Positions 33,749 through 45,698 of a stretch of 64,000 nucleotides of DNA are shown in pieces. Made by a program: the position numbers and the translations under genes. Where the stretch lies: contig WAID01000015.1 in the NCBI GenBank assembly GCA_016584495.1, forward strand, positions 2,418,501 through 2,482,500. Direction: 5' to 3'. The notes under the pieces were generated by a model. The model saw nothing but the letters and a program-made list of their open reading frames with translations. It had not been told where the DNA came from and did no database searches. Origin of the DNA: Celoporthe dispersa (lineage: Eukaryota; Ascomycota; Sordariomycetes; Diaporthales; Cryphonectriaceae). Position 1 is the first letter of the stretch. Every line of letters starts with the position of its first letter.

Positions 33749-36625
33749 ATGAGTCTTGTTCTCTCAGCACCGAAAATCGTCCTCCTGGCTGTCCATCTCG
33801 CCGCCAAAGCAGATCTCGACAGCCTGTCTTTCATTGCCTCGAACCATGGCTCCGTCTTGCGGAAGGAGCTCCTCTTGCGCATCCTCCTCACCTACCTGCC
33901 CGAGACCCTAAAATCCGAGGAATATGTATCATTTGTCGAGGAGGTCGACCGGGGCGAATATGTCGCGCAGGAGCATTGGGACGTCAATATATCTGCTGTG
34001 GAGCACATGTCAGAGGAGGAAGCCGTCAGGAAGGTCCGCAAGCTGTACCTGTTGAAGCTGTCATGGCCGGGCGCACCTGCAGAAGCAGAGGACGACCCCC
34101 TCACCCTGTTTCTACTGCGACGCTCCTACAAGGTTGATGAGGAGGCCGGGCTGCTGACACAACTACCTGATCTTCTCTCACCGTTCCTCGAGCACTCGCC
34201 GTGCATCCGGACGTGGATTATCTCCGTGTTGCTGCCTTTATTAAGGAGGAACCACGAGTTCTACCCCCACAACAGCATTCCGATCACACTGTCGCAGTTT
34301 GAGAAGCTTGGCGATGCGGTGGCTGTCGACCTGCTACTTTCACAGACCGGGGTGCAAGAGGACTATTCCAATGTTGCGCGGGACCTGAGGTGCCTCTTTG
34401 GGCCATGGATATACAATGACAAGAGGTGGACGACATGGGAGAGGTCGCCAGCAGACCAAGAGAAAGGCGTTGACGAAGATGGGTTGATATGTCCCGGGTG
34501 GGAACAGATGCTCGTCTGGTTGACGTCGCAAGCAAGCACGTCGTGGAAGGTCGCGGTAGAGGCAATAGACCACTGGCATGGGCCCGAGGATGTTGAATTG
34601 GGTGGGTTCGGGCAGATGTGGATGGACGAGGAGAAACAGCAATACCTCGAGCGACGGTATGCGCAGGCTGCCTTGGCATGTGCATATCTTATTCCCGATG
34701 CCACGACCGAGGCGCTGACTGGCGCATACACTATTGCTCTGGAGGTGACGAAGCTTCTAGACGATCCACTGCCCTCGCTACAAACCGCAGCTTCCAACCT
34801 GTCCCCTGTCCCGGATCTGGGCAGCACAAACATCATGTTCGCGAAGAACGTCACCTATCTTCGAAACAATATGCTCGAAGAGGACAACGTCCTTACGAAA
34901 CCGTCGAAACTTGCCACAACATTGCTCTCCGCGCTGGTAATTAGCGCCTACCTTTCTACCAAGGCCGGGTGCCCAATGACGGTGAGGAGAGCTGGCGAGC
35001 TGGCCATACTTCAGGACGAGCGGGAACAGAAGACAGAATTCTAAAGTTGATACATACCATCGCCGAACGCGGACCGAACTCGGACGACCGATACTGGATC
35101 AAGGCGAGGAACGAGGTATTGTGGCTAGGAGACTGGGGCGCAGAGGAGGAGGACGCGTGGGAAGACGCGGATCAGCACCACTGTACCGTGTTTGGGCGAT
35201 TGAAAAAGGAGTTTCTTGAAATCGAGATCTTGAAGGCCCTCCTGACACACACTCGTACGTAAGGCCCATGGAAAGCCGGAGGAGCTGAGCTGACCGTAAC
35301 AGGGTATTCTCTCGCCAAATCTCTCTACGAAGACTCTCCGGAGCAACCCTTATCAAAGGAGTCACTTCGGGACACGATATATGCAGCAGCAATGGCCGCG
35401 TATGATAACGCCTCCAATCCGAACCGCACAAGAGGTGGGCTCAAGAAGTGCAATGATATGTAAGCGATTGAACAAAGGGGGTGTGCTTGTGAACAGCAGC
35501 TAATCACCAAGCAGAATATACGGCTTCCCAGGGACCATAGAGAGATCGGTGGTGGCAACACAACGAATAGAGGCTTTGCTGAGAGCCACGCATGGCTTGA
35601 GCGATTATAAGCTCGTCCTGAAGAAGGGAGAGCCCTTCACACCAGTCATCCTTCGCGTTCACCACGACCCACTTTCCATCATCGAAAAAGTCCTCGAGCA
35701 GAACCCAAAGAGTTACACTCAAATCCAAGACCTCATCGATGTGGGGCGAAATATGGTTGCAGCGAGCCTGACAGTAAAGGATAAGTCGGGGCATCCTGCC
35801 CTGACCGCAGAAATGGAGCCGGCGCAGATGCTGAACGCTGAGAAACGCATCACCGCCATGTGTATCGATGCGGCCCTAACGGAAGATGATTTTGAGACAG
35901 CATACACGTACGTCGTCAATCGCCTGGCCGCGCTCAGTGGGCCACCGCAGGCTTCAGCCAGGAAAGCCAGCAACGGGTCCTTACGTGATAGTGCTCCGAT
36001 CCGGGATGACTGGTCTTGGAGGGCAGCACTTCAAGCGGGCATGTATCAGCGCACCGCACGAACAGTCCGACCAACCCACCTCGGCACCGCAAGCGGTAAC
36101 CCGGAGATCCGTCATCTAGACCAACGCATTGAATGTCTCGCGACGGCTCTCCGGATCGCCCTGGCTGCGACCCTGCCCGAGATCCTCAAGAGCTACCGTC
36201 GCACAGAGGAAGCGCTCGATGCAGCCATCAAAGCCGAAGCCGAGCAGGAGAACGCCTGGGACGAGGCTGCCGATATGCAGACGATGCCCGGCGGGTTCAA
36301 TACCGCGACCCCGCGTCGCATCTCGGGCGGCAGGCAGGGCACGTCGAAGCGTCACAATGCAGAGGAGGCGCCCATGTCGCTGTTTGACCTGTCGAGGGCC
36401 AGCATGCTCTCTGCGCAGCGGAACCTGACGGCTCTGTCCAACTTCAACCTTACGACACAGAGCAGACCAAGTGACACTGGGAGCGAGGTTGGATCCGGTA
36501 CTGGCGATCAACAGAGAGCTAGGAAGCGGGATCAGTTGAGGGAAGCGGCCGTCGGCGGTCTGACGGCGGGCGTAGGTTGGCTGATCGGGGCGCAACCTGT
36601 GGCTCGGAACCGGGAAGAGGATTAA
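33749..36625 (+). CDS. SEC39: Sec39-domain protein, Dsl1/NRZ ER tethering complex subunit
   Basis: Three exons, 33749-35254, 35303-35459 and 35515-36625; 924 aa after one frame correction. It starts MSLVLSAPKIVLLAVHLAAK. The N-terminal ~800 residues are an all-helical Sec39 solenoid (RKELLLRILLTYLPETL, LLKLSWPGAPAEAEDDP, ILKLIHTIAERGPNSDDRYW, IYGFPGTIERSV, FTPVILRVHHDPLSII). A less ordered tail follows. Sec39, with Dsl1 and Tip20, tethers COPI vesicles at the ER; the human relative is NBAS. One A is missing near 35036-35038: the first frame stops right after EQKTEF while the correct frame continues ILKLIHTI. The GTACGT donor at 35255 is used; the overlapping GTAAGG gives the wrong phase. Sec39 is essential in yeast, so a true null is unlikely. 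Confidence 0.9.
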
Positions 36626-37410
36626 TGGAAGGATGACCTTTCGTAGCGAGATGGAAGGGTTCATAGAGGGGAAATATGATACCACATGATTATTTGCTTT
36701 TTCCATCTGTGCTGTCTATTTCCAAGACCATGTCTTCACTTTGGGAGTTTGACTGATAAATGCTGCTGAGGAGGCCAAGGTCGCGGTAGCACTCAATTTC
36801 AGGTGTATCCTGGGATGATACAAGAAACAAGCGAGAGGCTGTAGCAGAAATAAGATGTAGGAAGAGCATTCAGCTGTGCTGTCCGGCCTGGAGATCCACA
36901 TTTTGGTGGAGACCACCTCAAGAGACTCGAAGGCGAATGCATAGGTGGTCTGTGCACACACACTGCCCCACACTGTCCCGCCACCACCAGGTCAGCTTGC
37001 TCTCTTGTGATGATGCTGGTCTTTGGCCATTTGTGAATAACATCACCACTCTTCTGCCAGGGCTAACTTTTCACACCTGCACAGGCTCTCGCCTAGTAGA
37101 CTTCCTTTCCTCATTTTTTCTTTTTCCTTTGGGAATATAGGTGTGACAGGGAACAGTACACCTGATTCCCTCTTTGATCCTTAAGCTGCACAACCCAGGC
37201 GCAAAGTGATAGCCTTTCAGGTGTCCATCAAATTTTCTCTTGCACTGCAGAGCAGCATCTTTGCATTTCCACTCTCTGAAACCGGCCCTATTTATCGTGC
37301 CGTAACAAATCCAAGGTAGCCCACGCACCGTTTTGCGCATCTCTGACACCCCTCTAACCGATCTGTTGGCAGAGCCTTGGCGAGCTGCATTTGCGCGCAA
37401 CCCTACCATC
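36626..37410. other. Intergenic, XRN1 promoter
   Basis: 3' flank of SEC39 and promoter/5' UTR of XRN1. The XRN1 frame stays open upstream to about 37333, but this is not part of the protein. No other feature seen. Confidence 0.5.
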
Positions 37411-40400
37411 ATGGGTGTCCCCAAGTTCTTCAGGTGGCTCTCTGAGCGCTACCCTGCCATCTCTCAGCTGATCGCAGAGAACCGTATTCCCGAGTTCGAC
37501 TGCCTCTACCTCGACATGAACGGAATCATCCACAATTGCACCCACAAGGACTCAGATGACACCCAGTTCCGTCTGAGCGAGGAGGAGATGTTCATTCGCA
37601 TATTCAACTACATCGAACATCTGTTCGGCAAGATCAAGCCAAAGCAGCTGTTCTTCATGGCCGTAGACGGTGTTGCGCCGCGCGCCAAGATGAACCAGCA
37701 GCGCGCAAGACGATTCAGGACCGCCCTGGATGCCGAGCAGGCAAGAGAGAAGGCAATACGGGAGGGGCAGGAATTGCCCAAGGAGGAGCCGTTCGACAGC
37801 AATTGTATCACGCCCGGTACCGAGTTCATGGCGAAGCTGTCGAAGCAGCTGAGATACTTCATCAACAAGAAGGTGACGGAAGACAAGGAGTGGCAGGGCT
37901 GCGAGATTGTCCTCTCTGGCCATGAGGTCCCTGGCGAGGGTGAACACAAAATTATGGAGTACATCCGCAATGCCAGGGCGCAGCCGAACTACCATCCAAA
38001 TATGCGCCACTGTCTGTACGGTCTCGATGCGGATTTGATCATGCTGGGCCTGCTCAGCCACGACCCGCACTTTTGTCTTCTACGCGAAGAGGTCACTTTC
38101 GGCCGCCAGTCCAAGGTGCAGTCCAAGGAGTTGGAGCACCAGAACTTCTACCTCATGCATCTGTGCATTGTCAGGGAGTATTTGGAACTGGAATTCCAGG
38201 ATCTGAAGGAGACCGGCTCAACAGCTTTGGGTTTCCCATTCAACATGGAGAATGTCATCGACGATTTCATTCTCATGGCCTTCTTCGTGGGCAACGATTT
38301 CTTGCCTAATCTCCCACGCATCCACATCAACGAGGGTGCTCTGGCTATGATGTTTAGGACATACAAGAAAGTCCTACCCAAGTGCGACGGCTACATCAAC
38401 GAGGGCGGTGTCATGAATCTGAAGCGTCTTGGTTTCTTGCTGGAGGAGCTCAGTAAGGAGGAGTATCGCTTCTTCGAACACGAGGCCGAGGATCAGAAAT
38501 GGTTCCGAGCGAAGCGCTCTGCCGAGAACGGAAAGGCCGCCCCGAAACCCAAGGGCAAGCTGATTGTGACATCAGCGCAGAAGACGCTGTGGAAGCAGAA
38601 CATCAAGCCGTTTCTGACCAAGCGGTCCTCTGAAAACCTCGATCTTGGGACCACCCTCAAGGCTGCTGATCGCAAGTTCGTCCAAGATCTTGCAGACAGC
38701 GCAAACCTGAGCTGGTCCACCGATCCGGACGACGATGGTGAGCGGCACCTCGTGCTCTCCTTCCCGACAAAGCCAGAAATGGACGGCGAGGAAGAAGAGG
38801 AGGACGAGTCCCAGCTCGCCATCAATCGTCTTGTTAAGAAGTACGATAATGCCGAAGTGCAAGACGTCTCGGCAAAGGAAGCTCAGGCCCAATACGAGGT
38901 TCTATATCAACAGAAGTTCCAGGAGTGGAAGGACAAATACTACGCCGAAAAGTTTCCCGAGTGGACCCCGGAAACCCAGGAGACAGAGCTCAGAAAGCTC
39001 TGTGAGAACTACGTACAGGGCTTGCAATGGGTTCTGTACTACTACTACCGTGGCATCTGCTCGTGGCCATGGTTTTACCAATACCACTACTCTCCTCTGA
39101 TCTCGGATGTCATCAAGGGCCTCGGCGCCGACCTCGACTTTCAACTTGGTCAGCCTTTCAAGCCCTTCGAACAGCTGATGGGTGTGCTTCCTGACCGAAG
39201 CAAGAAGATTGTGCCAACAGTCTACTGGGATTTGATGACAAACCCCAGCTCACCGATCATCGACTTTTACCCCAGAGACTTCCAGCTAGACATGAACGGA
39301 AAGAAGATGGACTGGGAGGCAGTTGTCAAGATTCCTTTCATCGACGAGAAGAGGCTTTTGGATGCGATGGCCACGAAGAACGAGGAGCTCTCTGATGATG
39401 AGAAGGGGAGAAACGGGTTCAATGTCCCCATCACGTTCACCTACTCCTCGGACTACGATTTCACGTACCCGTCCTCAATGGTGGGAATTTTCCCCGACAT
39501 TGCGCATTGTCGCTGCGTGGAGAACATCTTCGACCTGCCTCCAACAGACGGCTTAAGCAACAGGCAGGGCCTAATGGACGGCGCACTGCTCAACGTCTCT
39601 GCTCTTGCCGGCTTCCCGAGCTTGGCTACCCTGCCATACAACGCCACTCTTGGCTTCCATGGAGTTAATGTCTTCCAGTCGGATAGTCGGAACGAGAGCA
39701 TGGTGGTTACCCTTGTTGACTCGGCCATGCGGACCAAGGTGGAAAATGCCAAAGTCAAGCTTGGCGAGCGATGTTTTGTAGGATACCCCTTCCTCCAGGA
39801 GGCCAAGATCGTCCGCGTTTCCGACGAACTCTTCGACTACGTCCTGGCCGAAGATGGATCTGGACAAGTTGTTATCAAGGAACACTCCAACAAGGACATC
39901 GATGATTATAACAAGAACGCCAGATACTGGGAGGACTTTTACAGCAAGCGATTGGGCATTTTGATCGGCGACGTAGAGTCCATGGTGCACGTCGAGATGC
40001 TCAGGGGCTTGATCAAGACGGACGAAGGTGCCACGGTCAAGGAGTATGGCTTGATCCCTGGCATGAGGGATTTCTACGCTTCACAAACCATCGTTGACGA
40101 GGTGGTCAATGAGGACGAGCGCTTCCTGGAGAGGGCCGCACTTCCTCTAGAGGAGGAGTTCCCCGTTCAAACGCGTGCGTTCTACCTGGGAGACTTCAAT
40201 TATGGCAGGCCCCTGGCTGTTACCGGTTACAGTGGCTCCAAGTTGGAAGTCACCATATCCGCGATGAACAACAAAGAGCCGGAGTTCGCGAAGCAGGTCG
40301 TCTTCAAGCACGAAAGAGAGAATAGATACGTCCCATCGTTTCAGGTCTCTAGGGACTTGAGCGTCCACCCGCTCGCCTTCAGCAAGATCACCTCGTCATA

Positions 40401-41626
40401 CCAGGTCATTGGAGTCGGTGGACTCCAAGGTCAACTTGGGTCTCAATCTCAAGTTTGAGTCACGGAAGATGAAGGTGCTGGGCTTCTCGAGAAAGTCGGA
40501 GTCCGGCTGGGAGTACAGCCGCAAGGCCATTCAGCTGGTTGCTGAGTACATGCAGAAGTTCCCAGACTTTTTCGCTGGTCTGCAGAAGAACGTGCAGAAG
40601 AGGGACGTCGCAGCTACCGATCTCTGGGCGGACGAGAAGACGGCAACAGCCAGGGTCAAGGAGATTGCTCAATACCTGAAGTCCGTGGGTACCAACAACT
40701 TCCCGAAAGTACCCCTGGAGGCTGAGCAGCTCGACTCCACTGTCGTGATGGAGCTGGCGCAGGCTGCCGAAGGCGCCGTTGCTGCGGCCCAGGAGACAGC
40801 GCCCAAGAACATCAAGGGCGTGCCGCGCAGCGCCCTATTGAAGCCTAGTGACGCGGAGCACAGGCTCGGTAGCCAAAGATTCCGCCTGGGCGATCGGGTT
40901 GTATACGTCCAGGACATCGGCAAGGTTCCCATTGCCTCGCGCGGCACGGTGGTCGGCATCAGTCGTGCAGGCAGCAACAAGATTCTTGATGTTCTCTTTG
41001 ACACCACATTCATGAGCGGGAACACACTCGACGGTCGCTGTCCCGCGTTTCGCGGCCAGACCGTCCCTGCGACGTCTGTGCTCAATCTCACCGACCGACA
41101 AATCGTTGTTGGGTCCAAGGCTCAGATGGCAAGGGCACCACACCCATCACTCACCACCCTCGTGGCGAGCGGTGGATATGGTGCGCCTGGTTCGTCTGGA
41201 CGAAACTACCACGATGCTCCTACACCGCCACCACTTACTGGGTCCTGGCGTGGCGCTCTCAACGGCCAGCGAGGACGAGGTGGTCACGATGGTGCTCAGC
41301 GTGGCTCGCTCAACATTCAGCCTAGTAATCTAGTATACCGCCCTTCGCCGAACCAGACACCTCAGCAAGGTTATCGCGGCGGGCGAGGAGGCTATCAGAA
41401 CGGCTATAGGGGTGGTCGTGGCAATGGCGCTCCTCGCGGACGAGGCGGTATGGACGGTGCAGGCATGGCTAATGGCCACTCGCAGCAGAATGCTGCACCT
41501 ACCCAGTCTTACAACGCCGTTCCACCACCAGCAGGTCTCGATGGCCGTGGTCGAGGCCGCGGTAGGGGTCGCGGAGGTCCTCGGGGTCGTGGAAGAGGTG
41601 GTCCTGCCCAACAGTCGGCCGCATAA
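37411..41626 (+). CDS. XRN1: 5'-3' exoribonuclease 1 (Xrn1)
   Basis: One long exon, about 1404 aa after one frame correction. The start at 37411 gives MGVPKFFRWLSERYP, the invariant Xrn N-terminus, so the 26-codon upstream extension is rejected. Catalytic magnesium ligands are visible: D35 in LYLDMNG, the Asp in AVDGVAPRAKMNQQRARRFR, the Glu pair in SGHEVPGEGEHKIM and the Asp pair in YGLDADLIMLG. QWVLYYYYRGICSWPWFY and the later D1-D3/SH3-like regions follow. The tail after residue ~1280 is a Gly/Arg-rich RGG domain. Xrn1 degrades decapped 5'-monophosphate mRNA in the cytoplasm and P-bodies. One extra G at 40417-40418 separates the two frames at VIGV/VDSKVNLGLNLKFE; a null would be unexpected for a main decay enzyme. 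Confidence 0.96.
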
Positions 41627-42206
41627 CTTAGCTCAGTGTGGAGTGTTCTTGAGTGCTGAGCATAGTGGCCGACGCATGTCTCTGCCGGTGGCCTCTTGTA
41701 GGTCTTGCATCCGCTCTGGCGAATGTGACTGGTTGTCCTATCATGGATGATATTTTAGGGCAAGGATAGCCGGCGTTTCAAAAAGAGCTACAGCGTGCCA
41801 GGGGGGGGGGGTCCGAGGATGGAGAGGTATTGGCGTACGACGGAATGCGGATGTTTTCACATGACGATTACGAATGTGTTCTCTACACTAGATGTTCCAG
41901 CCGGCCTTGTGCGTGAGGGCGGCTCTGCGCTCACACTATACGGTACGAGGACGCCTGTGTCCTCTCCAGCAAATGGGTGACCGTGAAGTAGAGATAGATG
42001 TAGTGTAGAGAGACAGAGATTCAGAAATGATAAGTGTCGTTCATGAGCAATTGTCGAGCCTTTTTGAGCTGAATTGCGAGGTTTCATCGGCTTTTGAAGT
42101 CGTGCGCCGTATTAAAGTCAATACATCCACGCCAACACTATCAAACCACATTCGTTCGTTCGTTCCATCGTTCGCCCGCAGCCAGCAGCCTCGATGCGCA
42201 GCCTCC
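41627..42206. other. Convergent intergenic region
   Basis: 3' flanks of XRN1 (+) and SPC3 (-), with a 9-10 base G run near 41801. No gene recognised. Confidence 0.5.
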
Positions 42207-43017
42207 CTAGTTCTTGGAGCTGTCCTTCTTGACCAACGGCAGCCTGAACACCTCGCTGGCGGCACCGGCGAGCGCCTTCCACAGGCCTATGTCCCTGTTC
42301 TGGTTCCACGTCAGGGCGCCGACCCAGGGCTGCACGTTGTAGTGCAGGCGCAGCTGGACGTCGGGGGTGTCGGCGATCTTGCCGGAGGGGTGGGTGATTT
42401 GGTATTTTGGGCGCTGGTTCTTGAGGGAGAGCTTGCCGCTGTTGTCCGTTCACGTCAGCATACCTGCGCGAAAGTCTACATGCGCCCTTCCTAGATTGGT
42501 GTAGGCACAGGAGGACGAAGGAAAGGGTCATGCTACCGGTGAGGTTGGGGGAAGGGGGGGGGGGGTGTGCTTACCGGCTCGGGTCTATTGCCTTCCCTTC
42601 GGCGCTCTTCCTCAGCTTCTTCAGCTTCGCCGGCCCATAATTACCCAGGTGATCCGACGAGGGCGCGGTGATTATGGTATCCCAGATGACAGCCTGGCTG
42701 GTGGCGTTGCTGCCGCCCCCTGACCCGGCAGCATCCCACTCGGCCGTCACATACACAAAGACCTGCTTGGTGTTCCAGGTGAAGAGGCTCGACAGGTCGG
42801 CGTCGAGGCTGAACTTGATGACGGCGTACTCTTCTTTTCGGCTGGAGTAGTAGTGCGGCCTGCCCTTGACGACCTGCACGTTGGTCGTCTTCAGGAGGCC
42901 AGTAGAGGGGGTGCGGGGGGCGAGGAAGTCGGTGGCCGCGATGAGGCCGGCGACGACGAAGGCGACGGTGGTGAAGAAGCCGAAGGTGTTCTGGAGGCGC
43001 ACGATCGAGGAGTACAT
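42207..43017 (-). CDS. SPC3: Signal peptidase complex subunit 3 (SPC22/23)
   Basis: Two exons, 43017-42575 and 42438-42207 (675 nt, 224 aa). It begins MYSSIVRLQNTFGFFTTVAF, with a single N-terminal transmembrane helix (FGFFTTVAFVVAGLIAATDF). The luminal beta-sandwich domain follows: HYYSSRKEEYAVIKFSLDAD, LSSLFTWNTKQVFVYVTAEW, AVIWDTIITA and QLRLHYNVQPWVGALTWNQN, all hallmark Spc3 blocks. Spc3 is a type II ER membrane protein required for activity of the signal peptidase complex with Sec11. A Gly/Ser insertion (GSGGGSNATS) sits between strands. The intron has GTAAGC and CAACAG ends. Length is slightly above yeast Spc3 (184 aa) but normal for moulds. Confidence 0.94.
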
Positions 43018-43768
43018 CGTGGCTGCCTGTGGAGGGGAGAGAAGAGGACGGCTTTGTGGGGTACGGACTGCTAGGGAAGAGCGAGTCTATCCCGCTGTTG
43101 TCCTCCAGGTTGATGTGATGGGTGTGTTGTCGTTTGAAGGCGCTGTCATGAGTTGGATGTCATTGTGTCGAGGCTCCACTGAAGAAGTAAGCTTGGATGG
43201 TTGGCCAGTGCAGTGAAGTTGGAGAGCCAGAGCTAAGGCCACGTTTTGTTGGAGACAGGCCAGGGAAGACCCTGACAGGCCGGGCTGTCCGATCCCTGTA
43301 ATTGTTGCTCCTCCTCTCAAGGTCACCTTTCGGGAAATGTTTAGACGTCATATTATTATTTTCTGCCCTCGAGATTCTCCTCGGCCTCGGCGTCCTCTTC
43401 TTACGCCCTCACAGCTACAACCAGAGAACTGATCAATTATCTTTATATTCTTCAGTGCTATGTTCTGGAATTTTCATTGCTTGATTAACTTGAGGATGTA
43501 TATCGTATTCTATTGAGCCTCGATCCATACATTCATCGCCCACTCCGTTTCCTTCAAGGTCCTCCTCCCGGGTCTTCAGAGTCACTGTCCATCACCAATG
43601 GGCATGTGTTGGTAGGACTGCGATTTTTTTTTTGTTGCTTCTCATTAATTCCAGAAAGGATTGGTATCATTAGAAACGAAAAGGCTAAACCCCAAGGAAA
43701 AGGCCAGCGTGGCAAGTCTAGGTTCCTGTGTGCAGCTTCGAGTTGCATCTTGGTCATCCATCAACTCA
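43018..43768. other. Intergenic, SPC3 promoter side
   Basis: Holds the SPC3 promoter and the 3' flank of the epoxide-hydrolase-like gene. No coding signal. Confidence 0.5.
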
Positions 43769-45698
43769 TTACTTCCTGGTCTCTTCGCCCGTCGGCGCAG
43801 TCACCAGGACCATTGTATCTGGTGTTCCTCCCCTTGGTGACTCGGCCTTGTCCCTGTCGTCACGGCTCGGCTTGACAGCATCGTTAGGTTTCGCCCCGGG
43901 CTGTTTACCCTTGGGGCTTGCAGGAGGTTCCGATGCAACTTGGGTCTGGGAGCTGTCGCCCTGCTCTAGTAACGGTCTCGGTGGCGGCTTGAGACCATCG
44001 CCTTGTGTCGCCGCCTCCTCAGCGACTTGTGTTCTCGAGCTGTCGCCCTGCTCTAGATTCGGCCTTGGTGGTGGCTTGAGACCGCCATCATCTTTTGTGG
44101 TCGGCTCATCGGCGACCACCACGTCCTCTAGAGGAGCGGTGGGGGCTGAATGCTCAGACTGGAGCCGTCTGTCGACCTTCCGCACCTCTGCTGCGAGGCC
44201 CCTGATCCCTGCTAGGATGATGTCCGGTCTCTCCCACGCCAGCAGCCCTGCCTTGCCTGAGATCCTCTGCGAGAAGAGGACGTTGTAATGCGTATTACCC
44301 CAGGCAGGGCACGCATATGCAGCTCCAGCGGCGACTTTTGTTGGGCTCTCGAGCTTGATGGCCCCCTCGCCGGCTTCCTGGGCGGTGGTCGCATCGCCCG
44401 CTCCGTCGTCTTCGCCTCCCAGAAACACGGTGATGCCAACCTGTGGCTTGTTGTGGACCGTGGGTTTCTTTTGTTGCACCTTTTCTCCGTCCTCTGCCGC
44501 ACACCGCGCCCAAAACCGCATCGAATATTCGGGACCTGGGAGCCAAGCAAGGTTGGTCAAGGTAATGATCTGTCCAGGTGTGAACTGCATCCGAGGGGCC
44601 TGGAGGCCCAAGCCCTTCATTGCGAAGGCGAGAAGACCGACCGGCGAATCGCACATGGCGTAACTGTCGATGGAATTCCGGTCAGCATGCAGCTAAGCAC
44701 CTATCCCGCAGGGGCATCTCACTTACGCAAGTGTGTTGGGCTCGCGCAGGCCCACGGCATTCAGCCCCAGCTTCGAGGGCGTCAGAACCTTTTTCCTCTT
44801 CAGGCCCTGGGTGACCGGTGCCGACTTGAGTGCGGAAAAGTCCTGTTCGCTATACCCCAGGATGCCAGCGCTGAAAGCACTGGCGATGGTCCACTTGGCC
44901 CACTCGATCGGCGCCTCTGACAACTTTGGTTTCGCCAGCGAGGGGGTGATGAAGTGGGCTCCGACGCATGAGCCCGGATACTGGGTCGAGAGGCAGCTGA
45001 TGAGCTTCCAGTCGATCTCGGCTGGCGAGTGTTGCGCGGGCCCGGCGTTGGTGGCGAGGTAGTGCTGGTACCCGAGGCGCACCATCACGGTGTTTAGCAT
45101 CTCTGCCGTCGTCGAGATCTCGGGCGTGTTGGTCGGGAGCGGGTCGCTGAAGCCAAGCCCAGGCAGTGCAGGTATCACCAGGTGGAACGGCTGGCTGTTT
45201 GCCGCATCTTCCGGCTCGGTGAAGAGTCTCACCAGATGCAGAAGAGCCAGGTTCGAGAAGGGGAAGGGCGGTATTAACAAGAGCGGCAGGGCATGCTGGT
45301 GTGACGATTTGACGTGGACAAAGTGTAGCCTGAGGGGGGCCTCGGAGCCAGAGATGGAGATGGCCGTCCTGAACTGGGGTGTCTTGTTCAGTATCTCCTC
45401 TTGATCCCGCCATGAGTACTTCTCGAGCCAGAAGTCGATGAGCGATTCGACCTGCGGTTTGGGCTCCCACCAGTCCTCGGAAGGCGGATTCGCTCCCTCG
45501 TGCGGCAGCCTCGTCAGCTCGAGCTTCTGTCTTGTCAACTTCAAGTACTTGCTCGAGACCTGGTGAAGTGGCGTTAGCAGGAGGCAACTCATGACAGGGT
45601 TAGCTGTGATCATGAACAAGAAACTTACGTGGATCTTGTAAGGCTTGATCTCATCATCGGCGGCGGCGGCGCCGGGGGTCTCCCTCGTTGTCGGCCAT
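43769..45698 (-). CDS. Epoxide-hydrolase-like alpha/beta hydrolase, catalytic motifs lost
   Basis: Three exons, about 45698-45629, 45559-44727 and 44663-43769; ~598 aa after one correction. The epoxide hydrolase N-terminal domain is clear: DDEIKPYKIHV, then KYLKLTRQKLELTRLPHEG, DWWEPKPQVESLIDFWLEKY and SWRDQEEILNKTPQF. The alpha/beta core keeps IPALPGLGFSDPL. However, the usual HGWPGS oxyanion site reads IPPFPFSN, the nucleophile GGDWG region reads NAGPAQHSPAEIDWK, and the C-terminal GGHFA His region reads SGKAGLLAWERPD. A 150-residue disordered tail contains a duplicated 29-residue unit. The ATG at 45698 needs one base removed from the run at 45674-45678; the frame upstream of it has no ATG, only TTG. 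Substrate and function are unknown; probably a pseudoenzyme. Confidence 0.78.
43935..44085 (-). repeat. Tandem duplication in the tail of the epoxide-hydrolase-like gene
   Basis: Two near-identical copies, 43935-43998 and 44022-44085, spaced 87 bases apart (29 codons). Both encode GLKPPPRPxLEQGDSSxTQV. Reading frame is kept, so it looks like a recent in-frame duplication. Confidence 0.85.

Noticed and set aside
37333..37410. In-frame N-terminal extension of XRN1
   Set aside because: MGVPKFFRW at 37411 is the invariant start of Xrn1 and the extension shows no conservation-like pattern.
40395..40440. Programmed ribosomal frameshift in XRN1
   Set aside because: No slippery heptamer or pseudoknot-like context, and nine other genes show the same one-base pattern.
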